Shown one piece after another: positions 53,629 through 61,222 of a stretch of DNA of 64,000 nucleotides. The first letter of the stretch is position 1, and each line of letters begins with the position of its first letter. Origin of the DNA: Roseivirga sp. (GTDB lineage Bacteria; Bacteroidota; Bacteroidia; Cytophagales; Cyclobacteriaceae); the NCBI GenBank assembly GCA_021404565.1, contig JAAWWF010000003.1, positions 372,001-436,000 on the forward strand. Reading direction: 5' to 3'. Position numbers and translations under genes: made by a program. The notes beneath the pieces were generated by a model. That model saw only the letters and a program-made list of their open reading frames with translations, searched no databases and was not told where the DNA came from.

Positions 53629-55041
53629 TTAGCGGTTGTACTTCACACTCTCCAGCATCTGATCCAGCTCTGTCCTGGAATAGACCTTTGTATCCAAAAC
53701 CAGCGTATGAATTCGCTGTGAATTGGTGATGTCTTCCAGTGGATTGGCATCCAGTATCAACAGATCCCCGGATTTACCTTCTTCTATGCTCCCATAATAC
53801 TCATCCAATTTCAGAAACCGGGCTCCATTGATGGTAGCCGCCTTTAATGCCTCTAAAGGAGACAGACCTGTTTCTACGAGTGCTGCCATTTCCCGATGCA
53901 GCGAAATACCCTGATAGACATAGGAGTTGGAGGCTCCCGTATCAGAGCCAGCCAGCAAGGTGACACCTGCTTGATTGAGTTTGGGTACTAATCCTCTAAA
54001 GGTAGTATTCAGAGCGTGTCTTCTTTCCACAGCGGCAGGGGAGGCACGCATTGCTCCGCGCACCCGACCCTCATAGGTTTTGATAATGCCCGGACCGATA
54101 TAATCGAGGTATTTGTCTTGTTCGTGATTATCTCTGTCCAGATAGCTGAGGGTGTTCCCGATATGCATAGTCGGTACTACATAGACATCATTGTCCTTCA
54201 GAGATTTAAAGGTTTTCCGGGCGACTGACTCATCATAAGTAGCAATCAACCGGTCCATAGAACCCCAGAAACCGGCCTTACCGTTAATATTGTCCTGAGT
54301 GACGGCATACTCTTCGGAAGAAGCGCCTTTCAGTATGTAATACAGGTGTTCTACAGAGCCTAATCCCGCATTTACCGCCTCCTCCAGCATCACTGTAAAG
54401 GGCATATGGCCAGAGGTGGTAATACCGCGTTTTTTCGCCTCTTCTATGATCTGGATATAAGCTTCCCTGTTAATCCGGCTGTCATAGATTTTGATAAAAT
54501 CGACTCCCATATTTTCAAGAGAGTCAACTGCCTGAACTACCTCATCCTGTGTAGTGACAGGAATAGAACCTGCCCAGGTTGCTCTGGGGCCATCCAGCTT
54601 TGGGCCGGAAGTGAAAATTACCGGACCGGTCAATTCTCCATCCTCAATTTCTTTTCGCCATTTGAATATTTCAGAGGTCATATCACCGCCTGCTTCGCGC
54701 ACTCCGGTAATGCCGTTGGCCACAAAGAGGGGAAGTAGGTTCTTGTTTTCTTCAATCAGACCATCTCCACCCCGAAAGTGAACATGCATATCCCAGAGGC
54801 CGGGAATCACAAACTTTCCAGAGGCTTCAATTGTCTGAGGGGCTGAGTAATTGGCAGTCAACTCATCATCCCCTATAAAAATGATGGTATCGTTTCTGAT
54901 GCCAATGTTTTGATCCCGGGTGATTCTGCCAGTCTCTACATCAACAATGCGGGCGTTGTTAATAAGAATATCCAGTTGCTCAGCGGGTTTCGAACAATGG
55001 CACAGGGTAAGGACAAGACAGACAAGGAGGCTATTTCTCAT
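53629..55041 (-). CDS. Amidohydrolase family protein, lipoprotein
   Basis: The product is about 470 residues. The ATG at 55041 puts the lipoprotein signal MRNSLLVCLVLTLCHC first (an upstream ATG at 55053 is possible). It is a metal-dependent imidazolonepropionase-like hydrolase: H-x-H in GLWDMHVHFRGGDG, the conserved mid-region ITTSGHMPFT, and the metal-binding Asp in LLAGSDTGASNS, with the closing sandwich domain (GSIEEGKSGDLLILDANPLEDI). It resembles the amidohydrolase at 1287 in architecture but lacks the Ig-like domain. Substrate unknown. Probably periplasmic/outer-membrane-anchored. Confidence 0.88.
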   Translation of the reverse strand: MRNSLLVCLVLTLCHCSKPAEQLDILINNARIVDVETGRITRDQNIGIRNDTIIFIGDDELTANYSAPQTIEASGKFVIPGLWDMHVHFRGGDGLIEENKNLLPLFVANGITGVREAGGDMTSEIFKWRKEIEDGELTGPVIFTSGPKLDGPRATWAGSIPVTTQDEVVQAVDSLENMGVDFIKIYDSRINREAYIQIIEEAKKRGITTSGHMPFTVMLEEAVNAGLGSVEHLYYILKGASSEEYAVTQDNINGKAGFWGSMDRLIATYDESVARKTFKSLKDNDVYVVPTMHIGNTLSYLDRDNHEQDKYLDYIGPGIIKTYEGRVRGAMRASPAAVERRHALNTTFRGLVPKLNQAGVTLLAGSDTGASNSYVYQGISLHREMAALVETGLSPLEALKAATINGARFLKLDEYYGSIEEGKSGDLLILDANPLEDITNSQRIHTLVLDTKVYSRTELDQMLESVKYNR

Positions 55042-55113
55042 GGCGGTAGGCATCGGGATTGCCCGAAGCTATAGATTCATCAAGAGAGGCTGAAGTCTTA
55101 TTTGATTACTGGT

Positions 55114-56208
55114 TTACCCTGGTTTTTTAAATCTCCGCGCCTTCAGTTGCTTACCTAGTATTTCCTCTGCAGCATCTTTGAGGGTAGTACCCTGGGTAGC
55201 TTCTTTTGCCTGCGTTTCGATATACCAATTGATCTTATTTCTATAAACGGAGAGGCCATCTCGTGCATTATTACGCTCCTGTGCCTTTTTCACGAGGTAT
55301 TCTTTCATTGCCCGATTTCCCAGCTGTAAAAGCTCCTCAGGAATATGCCCGGGCTCAATTTTACTCAGGTCCCAATTGCTTTCCTCAAAGTGGTCGATGA
55401 CGTCTTTTTCCTGTTCCTGCTGGTCCAGGCGATAGAGCAACATGTCACGGTAAGCCGGACTGATCTCATCTCCCTTAAGTCTGTCCCTGGCTTTCACCAT
55501 GGTAGAGTCCCCATAGCTGAGGAGGTAGTTGTTGTATAACCTGAAGATTTGCCGGTCAAAGGGAGTAGCCAGATTGGCCTGAGAAGTCTGGTCAATATAT
55601 GCATAGTCACCGCCACCCAGCTCAGAAGCATGCAGCCATTTTTCTTCAATCCCTTTTTTCTCTTCTCCGCAGAAAATGGTATTGATTACGATGTCCTTTG
55701 CTGCGGCTTTCCTGCATACCTCCAGATAGCTCACGTCCCCCTGATCAAACGATTCATTTCCCAGCACGATTATACTCCTGAACTTACTTTTTTCATCCCA
55801 CTCAAGCCGGGTCAAGGCCAACTGAATAGCATTACCGTATTGTTCCGAAGAGCCTTCAATTTTCAATAGAAACAGCCGGTCTGCCAGCGTGTCCCGTTCG
55901 GCAGTAAAGGGAGATACCAGGTTAATGTAGTCCTGACCTTCAAACATGGCACCATTGCCAACGGTAATCAAGGCTACTTCCACCACCGTCTTCCGTTTTT
56001 TCTTGGTAAAACTCTGAGCATAATCCAGCAGGCTCCAAACCTGGGTCTGTGCCTGATAAAGCAGACCATCCATGCTTCCGCTCACATCTATAATCAGGCA
56101 GAGCTGAATTTTTGAAGCTGGTTTTGAATTAGGAAGGTTGCGAGCTGATAGGGGTACCTGGAAAACCAAGCCAAGCAGAATAGCGATATATACTTTTTTA
56201 AACGACAC
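55114..56208 (-). CDS. Secreted VWA-domain protein
   Basis: This 364-residue protein has a signal peptide (cleavage near residue 22, PLSA) and a von Willebrand factor A domain with a clear metal-ion-dependent adhesion site D41-x-S43-x-S45 (LIIDVSGSMDG). It also contains ALTRLEWDEKSKFRSIIVLGNE and a long helical C-terminal half with no motif I recognise. VWA domains mediate metal-dependent protein contacts. It is upstream of the amidohydrolase gene in the same direction, 72 bp away, and could be in its operon. Function unknown. Confidence 0.88.
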   Translation of the reverse strand: MSFKKVYIAILLGLVFQVPLSARNLPNSKPASKIQLCLIIDVSGSMDGLLYQAQTQVWSLLDYAQSFTKKKRKTVVEVALITVGNGAMFEGQDYINLVSPFTAERDTLADRLFLLKIEGSSEQYGNAIQLALTRLEWDEKSKFRSIIVLGNESFDQGDVSYLEVCRKAAAKDIVINTIFCGEEKKGIEEKWLHASELGGGDYAYIDQTSQANLATPFDRQIFRLYNNYLLSYGDSTMVKARDRLKGDEISPAYRDMLLYRLDQQEQEKDVIDHFEESNWDLSKIEPGHIPEELLQLGNRAMKEYLVKKAQERNNARDGLSVYRNKINWYIETQAKEATQGTTLKDAAEEILGKQLKARRFKKPG

Positions 56209-56322
56209 AGAGTATGCTTAACGACTCTATGAAGATACAAAATCTAAGGCTGTATTTATCAGAGCTTAGTTGCTAAAGTGTCTGACTTGTAGTGATTTAA
56301 CAATTCTTAAGAAATCAGCAGA

Positions 56323-57210
56323 CTATTGCCAGAAGCTACCCCGCACAATCAGAGAATCCAGACCATCTGAGGCTCCGGTCAAATTCTTAACATCCGTATA
56401 TACCTGATTCAGGTTGGTGGAGTCATCAAATGCCAGGTAGTACAGGTACTTTAAGTAAAGACTTTGGTTATAAGCAAACTCCGTTTCAAGTACCTGGGCA
56501 TAGATGGTATCACTAAGCTCAGCCGCCAAGCCAAGCCGGTTCAGGCTCAGTCCATTCCCTACCCAATGCGTTTGCGGGATTTCATAAAGAAAATCAAGCG
56601 CACCATAAGCATCTCCCCTTTTCAGGGCTTCGTCTGAGCTTCTCAAAGCAAGGTTAGTGTTTCGTCTTTCAGCTGAGAAGGCATCGTACCTGGAATTGAG
56701 ATTGATGGCGTTCTTAATACTCTCACTATACCAGGTGTTCTCTTTAAAGTCATAGAGATCACAAAGAAAAGGCTTGCCCTCAATCAGCTCAACCCGATAC
56801 TTGATAAAGCTATAGCTGTCTTCGAACACCATAAAGATGGTGATCTCGGAAAACCCGTTAAAGTGCTGACTTTGTGTCAAAGAGGCGATGCCATTTTGCT
56901 TGTTAAGGTTATTGATCAGGAGTAGGTTGGTATATTTGATAGCATCCTTTACCTCTTTTTCGAATATATGCGCAAAGACTGACCTCTGGGTTTTATTCAG
57001 GTCTTTTACCCTCTTTCTGAAAGCATCATTACTCCATGAACTCCGAACCAGGGCGTGATCGTGACCATTGAAGCTGTTTACAAGCTGGGTGGCGTATGAT
57101 TCAACGGTAGCTTTTTCCTCGACCGTTAGTGCTACGGGTGCCTCTGTACTGTCTGAAGAACAGCCGGCCAGAAGAAACAGAACAAGGATGAAGTATGCGT
57201 ACCTGATCAT
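56323..57210 (-). CDS. Hypothetical lipoprotein
   Basis: This 295-residue protein has a lipoprotein signal (MIRYAYFILVLFLLAGC, Cys at 17) followed by a Ser/Glu linker. The mature part is helical and contains a region that resembles a small NTF2/DUF-type domain (FNGHDHALVRSSWSNDAFRKRVKDL) but cannot be assigned. It lies upstream of the VWA gene, same direction, with about 115 bp between. Function unknown. Confidence 0.75.
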   Translation of the reverse strand: MIRYAYFILVLFLLAGCSSDSTEAPVALTVEEKATVESYATQLVNSFNGHDHALVRSSWSNDAFRKRVKDLNKTQRSVFAHIFEKEVKDAIKYTNLLLINNLNKQNGIASLTQSQHFNGFSEITIFMVFEDSYSFIKYRVELIEGKPFLCDLYDFKENTWYSESIKNAINLNSRYDAFSAERRNTNLALRSSDEALKRGDAYGALDFLYEIPQTHWVGNGLSLNRLGLAAELSDTIYAQVLETEFAYNQSLYLKYLYYLAFDDSTNLNQVYTDVKNLTGASDGLDSLIVRGSFWQ

Positions 57211-57359
57211 AAATTGGCTTTCGCGAAATCTACAAATTATTAATCGACTGTGCTCTTAAATGAGCCAACAGATGAGATTAATCGGAAGATGTTTGGAGTC
57301 AGGCAATTTCGAGGGGAATGTGGTTTGCGAAGAAAAGAACCCCTGAATTTCGATGCGCC

Positions 57360-57803
57360 TCAGAGTTTTTTGGTTTGTTGTTTAAGTTCATCCTGTCTGT
57401 ATAGATCCATGACGGCAGTTTCTACACTTTCTTTACTGATTTCCTTTAGAATGATGAACCCCTCTCCAATAAGATAGTCTCGAAATTCATTTAAAAGACC
57501 ATTGAGGTATTTAACTGTGGTGAAATTGGTCCATCGCTTTTTCCCATTTTTAAAAGTCACTGTTACCTCAATACAATCGTTCAAAGGGTCCCTTATTTTA
57601 TCATCCAGTTTGATCTTCTTGATAGCTACTACCTCTTTTTTGCTAAAGCAATACTTCGGTAACCATACGAGTCTGTTTCTTAGAGCGCCACGTATTCTGA
57701 CGGTGTTCTTTTTAATATCATGAATCTCATAGGCGGTTCCGATGGAAATATGTTCCTCGTAAACGGATTCGTTTTTACAAAAAATGGTATCTCCGACTTT
57801 CAT
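57360..57803 (-). CDS. Hypothetical protein
   Basis: This 147-residue protein has no signal or membrane span. The first ~60 residues (VGDTIFCKNESVYEEHISIGTAYEIHDI) look like a small beta-barrel, and the remainder is mixed alpha/beta with a C-terminal helix rich in Lys and Gln. The region is AT-rich relative to neighbours, consistent with acquisition. No family recognised. Confidence 0.6.
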   Translation of the reverse strand: MKVGDTIFCKNESVYEEHISIGTAYEIHDIKKNTVRIRGALRNRLVWLPKYCFSKKEVVAIKKIKLDDKIRDPLNDCIEVTVTFKNGKKRWTNFTTVKYLNGLLNEFRDYLIGEGFIILKEISKESVETAVMDLYRQDELKQQTKKL

Positions 57804-58335
57804 CAGGAGTGAAACAACCAGAAGAACAGAGAGCCTTATTCAGTCCTATGCATAACTGATTATGTTATGAGTTTAATCTAGTAGTAGTCTGAGGTTTGGA
57901 CGATCTATCTCTCCAAAGCTAAGCGTACAGGAGGGAGGCGAAGCCGAAAACAGTGCGAAATACAAGGCGATTGGATTTGGTACGCGCAGGCCTTGTGCGG
58001 TAAAAACCGGGCTTGGATTTGATGTTTTCGGGAAGGGCTTTCCTGCCTGCCTTAGTACCTAAGTACGGCCGGCACGGTTCTTTCTTTTTGGCCCGTCAAA
58101 AAGATAAAAACTAAGTCTTGAAAAGAAGCCAACTATGTTTATGCGAGTTAATTACTTCATAAGTCCACTTGCCGGAACCGGAGCAATCCAACTGATCAGC
58201 CTGAGGTAGGTTATGATCATTCTGTTAAAATCAGATGTTTTCCTGTCAGATCTGATATTTTGATGATGAGAAGTTTGTTTGCCGAAGACAATTGTAAACA
58301 TATTGCCATTCTCCTCTTCCGGCTGATATCCAATG
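57804..58335. other. Gene-poor stretch with possible dispersed repeat
   Basis: No convincing gene. A 65- to 82-residue reading frame at 58152-58400 has poor composition and is judged unlikely. The 57930-58140 part (AAGCCGAAAACAGTGCGAAA to a TCTTTTTG-N6-CAAAAAGA hairpin at 58083-58104) has a G-rich, GC-biased composition that stands out from its AT-rich surroundings. It may be a degenerate copy of a dispersed repeat rather than a gene. Confidence 0.5.
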
Positions 58336-58863
58336 CTAAAGTGACTCATGATATTTTGCTTTAGGTAATTGCATCCAGTATTGGTCATATAATACTCCAT
58401 CTACCTGCATGCCTTCTATTTCTAGGCCACAGGTGACAAAGCCATGTTTCTCATACAAAGCCCTGGCAGCGGTATTGATGGCCGTTACGCTCAGGCCTAC
58501 GAGAACGATCCCCTCAATGGAAAAAGCACCCTTCAGTGTTTCTGTCAACAAGGAATGGGCTACCTTTCTGCCTCTGAAATCGGGATGGACATAAACTCCG
58601 TGGATATCTCCTTTATGTGCCAGTTTGCTCAGGACGTAAGGCGTAAAGGCCATGATGCCTACCAGTTGGTCCCCTGCAAAGGCACCCAATGTAAAGTTGT
58701 TTCCCTTTGAGATACGGGATTCGTACTTCTCCTTTAATACAGGGGCTTCTTCTTCCACCGTGCTCCAGAAAGAAGTAGGATCTGTAGTGAGTCCTAAACG
58801 CCTCAATGCAGCAAAGGCCTCGTAATCCTGTGCTTCTAAATGTCGGACGCTGATATCTTGCAT
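58336..58863 (-). CDS. GNAT-family N-acetyltransferase
   Basis: The product is about 175 residues. The frame is open to 58971, but those codons overlap the osmC-type gene; the ATG at 58863 begins MQDISVRHLEAQDYEAF and follows the upstream stop by 4 bp. It has the GNAT core: VGIMAFTPYVLSKLAHKGDIHGVYVHPDFRGRKVAHSL holds the R-G-R-x-V-A acetyl-CoA pyrophosphate loop, and VGLSVTAINTAARALYEKHGF follows. Substrate unknown. It is the last gene of the cluster controlled by the divergent mocR. Confidence 0.85.
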   Translation of the reverse strand: MQDISVRHLEAQDYEAFAALRRLGLTTDPTSFWSTVEEEAPVLKEKYESRISKGNNFTLGAFAGDQLVGIMAFTPYVLSKLAHKGDIHGVYVHPDFRGRKVAHSLLTETLKGAFSIEGIVLVGLSVTAINTAARALYEKHGFVTCGLEIEGMQVDGVLYDQYWMQLPKAKYHESL

Positions 58864-58867
58864 TTTA

Positions 58868-59359
58868 CTACTGTTCATCCATGCCCTGGTTTGCTGTGGT
58901 ATAGCTCGCCTCATGATGTACCGGGAAATTAACCGAGTTGGCGATAAAGCACACCTTATTCGCTTGCTCATGCAGCTTATCCGCTTTTTCTATCATAGAG
59001 GCATCTGCCAGCGTTATTTTTGGATGTAAAGTCACCTGCTCAAAATGTCCGCCACTCCCGGCTTCTACCATTACCCCAGTGGCCTGGTCTTCATACTCCA
59101 ATACTACCACCTTGTTGACCGCGCAGAGGTGTAGGTAGCAGAGCATATGACAGCTGGAAAGAGAGGCCACCAGCAAGTCTTCGGGGTTATGTCTGCCGGG
59201 GTCACCTCTGAAGGCCGGATCTGATGAGCCCAATAGCTCAGGTTTATCCCCTATGGCTATGCTGTAGTCACGGCCATAGGCCTGGTAACTGCTGGTTCCT
59301 GTTCCCTGGTTTCCAGTCCATTTCAGATGTGTTTCATAGTGGTGAGTTTTGCCTGTCAT
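58868..59359 (-). CDS. OsmC family protein
   Basis: This 163-residue protein has the OsmC/Ohr fold: GDPGRHNPEDLLVASLSSCHMLCYLHLC, with the first redox Cys at 70 and others at 74 and 79, and the second family Cys in ANKVCFIANSVNFPV. The family reduces organic or fatty-acid hydroperoxides using lipoyl or thiol donors. Two extra Cys next to C70 are unusual. It sits between the DJ-1-like gene and the GNAT gene on the reverse strand, so it belongs to the putative stress cluster. Confidence 0.9.
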   Translation of the reverse strand: MTGKTHHYETHLKWTGNQGTGTSSYQAYGRDYSIAIGDKPELLGSSDPAFRGDPGRHNPEDLLVASLSSCHMLCYLHLCAVNKVVVLEYEDQATGVMVEAGSGGHFEQVTLHPKITLADASMIEKADKLHEQANKVCFIANSVNFPVHHEASYTTANQGMDEQ

Positions 59360-59369
59360 ATTTCAAACT

Positions 59370-59948
59370 TTAATAAATGCAAACCTGTCCCTGACCAATG
59401 GCCTGGACAGAGGCAATTACTGATTCTTTGACCTCATTACCAACAGTTTTATCCAGACACCAGCCCACTAGGTCGATAGCGGCCAGACAGCCGGCAGCCG
59501 TAGCGATGTTTCCGTGAACCACCAGGTGGCTGTCACGCTCTACAGTCACTCCCATTTGCTCCAGTGTATCGAAGGCGGTAGGGTAGGTGGTGGCCGTTTT
59601 ATCATGTAGCAAGCCCAGTCCGGCCAGAATAAGCGCCCCGGAACACATCGAGCAGATGAGCTGATTTTTAGCATCAAGATTGAATTGATCAAGATACTCC
59701 TGGTTCTGATAGAGCTGACGTGTTCCCGGACCGCTGGAAAAGAAAACAATATCAGCCTCCTTTGCTTCATCCAGGGAACCGTGCATATCCAGCTCAATCC
59801 CGGCTATCGATTTGTGTTTGGGCTTCGTGCCCAGAAATTTCACCTGCCGGTTTTGCTCTTTGAGCTTAACCCTGTTAAAGAGATCCCAGGGCAAGAACAC
59901 ATCGATATCTGTGAACTTGTCAAATACGATAATGGCGACTGTTTTCAT
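59370..59948 (-). CDS. DJ-1/PfpI family protein
   Basis: This 192-residue protein has the DJ-1/PfpI fold with the nucleophile elbow LICSMCSGALILAGLG, catalytic-type Cys102 in M-C-S-G. The upstream acidic segment TDIDVFLPWDLF corresponds to the position of the conserved Glu. Members are redox-sensing chaperones, glyoxalase-like or isocyanide hydratase-like enzymes; the exact reaction is not determined. It lies 10 bp upstream of the OsmC gene and is likely in the same transcript. Confidence 0.88.
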   Translation of the reverse strand: MKTVAIIVFDKFTDIDVFLPWDLFNRVKLKEQNRQVKFLGTKPKHKSIAGIELDMHGSLDEAKEADIVFFSSGPGTRQLYQNQEYLDQFNLDAKNQLICSMCSGALILAGLGLLHDKTATTYPTAFDTLEQMGVTVERDSHLVVHGNIATAAGCLAAIDLVGWCLDKTVGNEVKESVIASVQAIGQGQVCIY

Positions 59949-60023
59949 GTTGTTTTGAATTATTGTTTTTGAGTGAAAGTAGTTTTGAGTTTCTGACCCA
60001 AATCCGATCGTTTTTGCTGATTC

Positions 60024-60683
60024 TTATTTCGTATCGAACTCAAAGCCTTTGACCGATGCGGGGATACCGAGTCCTTCCTTACAATCGTCATTGGGCTGCG
60101 CTTCCCCAAAACCCACATGTAAGGGTAGCACACCAGCCCAAATATCCAGGTCCATATCCTCCGGTTCATCATTGGCACCTTCCGCTCTGATTTTGGCTGA
60201 AGCCTCTGTCATTTCAATGGCCATCACGGCTGTACCTTTCATTTCCTTTTCGTTGGGTATGCGCGCCTCTTCCCATCTGCCCTTGATGATTTTATCCGTG
60301 ATGATCTTAAGTGCCTCCATTTTTTCATCCCAATCGGTGACCAATCTTGGTTTTCCGAAGATCACGGCCGATCTGTAGTTGAAAGAATGATGGAAAACAG
60401 AGCGTGCCAGCACTATGCCATCCATATGGGTTACGGTGAGGCTGACACGCTCATTGTTTAACAGAAAATTAATCATGCGATTCTTGGTAGAACCATGCAC
60501 GAAAAAGGTGTTTCCCTTGCGGCCGTATGCCGTGGGAATCACAATGGGTGTCTCTTCGTAGACATAGGCCAGGTGGCATAAAAAGTGACTATCTACAATC
60601 TCAAAGATTGTCTTTTCATCATAGTCAGCCCGTTTCGGTCCCCGTACTACTTTGTTCAATGCCGTTTTTTCGAATTCACTCAT
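60024..60683 (-). CDS. Pyridoxamine 5'-phosphate oxidase family protein
   Basis: The product is about 219 residues from the ATG at 60683 (an upstream ATG at 60770 overlaps the VOC gene and gives an odd N-terminus). It has the FMN-binding split barrel of the PNPOx family: FLCHLAYVYEETPIVIPTAYGRKGNTFFVHGS, then RSAVIFGKPRLV. Members of this subgroup (Nim-like or FMN-dependent reductases) do not always make PLP, so the precise reaction is uncertain. The location, directly divergent from a MocR/PdxR regulator, suggests a link with vitamin B6. Confidence 0.88.
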   Translation of the reverse strand: MSEFEKTALNKVVRGPKRADYDEKTIFEIVDSHFLCHLAYVYEETPIVIPTAYGRKGNTFFVHGSTKNRMINFLLNNERVSLTVTHMDGIVLARSVFHHSFNYRSAVIFGKPRLVTDWDEKMEALKIITDKIIKGRWEEARIPNEKEMKGTAVMAIEMTEASAKIRAEGANDEPEDMDLDIWAGVLPLHVGFGEAQPNDDCKEGLGIPASVKGFEFDTK

Positions 60684-60754
60684 ATTTCTTTTGATTTGAC
60701 CTGGCTGTGGTCTGTTGTTGAAAATTAGCCTTCCCATATTCCTTATGTCCCTTA

Positions 60755-61132
60755 TTAGTTCACCCTCCACGGAGGGTTCTTCCTGTTTTTTCCGGCATAA
60801 AAAATGATCAATTGATTATCATCCGGATCTCTGAGCCTCGCCTCTTTCCAAAGCCAGCTCTGGTCGGTTGGGTCAAGGTCAAACTGAATGCCTTCTGCTT
60901 TTAGCAGTTTTACCCTCGCCTCCAAATCCTCGGTTTCGAAGTACACTACAATTCCATTTCCCGCTGGTAGCTCCTCTACCAGATGGATGGAAAAAGTCGC
61001 CTCCCCTTCAGACAGCTCAAACCGGGCATAACGGGGAAGCGCATCTACGATAAGCTTCAGTCCCAGCTTTTGATAAAAGGCTACCGAAACTGAAAGGTTC
61101 AGCGAGGGAATTGTGACTTGATTTAAATTCAT
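60755..61132 (-). CDS. VOC-superfamily (glyoxalase-like) protein
   Basis: This 125-residue protein has the VOC pattern of two beta-alpha-beta-beta-beta modules: LNLSVSVAFYQKLGLKLIVD, a mid-segment GIVVYFETEDLEARVKLLK and WKEARLRDPDDNQLIIFYAG. Metal ligands of glyoxalase-type enzymes are not all visible, so activity is unknown; the family includes glyoxalases and resistance proteins. It is the first gene of the reverse-strand cluster, starting 90 bp from mocR. Confidence 0.88.
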   Translation of the reverse strand: MNLNQVTIPSLNLSVSVAFYQKLGLKLIVDALPRYARFELSEGEATFSIHLVEELPAGNGIVVYFETEDLEARVKLLKAEGIQFDLDPTDQSWLWKEARLRDPDDNQLIIFYAGKNRKNPPWRVN

Positions 61133-61160
61133 TGACCAAATGATTTCGTAATTGATAAAA

Positions 61161-61176
61161 CAAAACTATATCTTTG
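61161..61176. promoter_or_regulatory. Back-to-back divergent promoters between VOC gene and mocR
   Basis: The plus strand has TATCTTTG at 61169-61176 and, abutting it, CAAAACTA at 61161-61168, which reads TAGTTTTG on the reverse strand. Both fit TAnnTTTG. The plus box serves mocR (start near 61182), the minus box the VOC gene (start near 61155). Confidence 0.6.
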
Positions 61177-61177
61177 G

Positions 61178-61220
61178 CGGACTATTTATAGCGTCCAGTA
61201 TTTATATATTAAATAGTCCG
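61178..61220. promoter_or_regulatory. Inverted repeat, likely MocR operator
   Basis: CGGACTATTTA (61178-61188) and TAAATAGTCCG (61210-61220) form an 11-bp perfect inverted repeat with a 21-bp spacer. Within it, ACTATTTATA and AGTATTTATA repeat directly 16 bp apart, the arrangement seen in many MocR sites. It ends two bases before the mocR ATG and would overlap its transcription start, so autorepression is likely. Confidence 0.6.
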
Positions 61221-61222
61221 GT

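Noticed and set aside
58152-58400. 82-residue reverse ORF overlapping the GNAT gene end
   Set aside because: No signal, no motif, odd composition; any start near 58349 overlaps the GNAT stop. Possible but unsupported.
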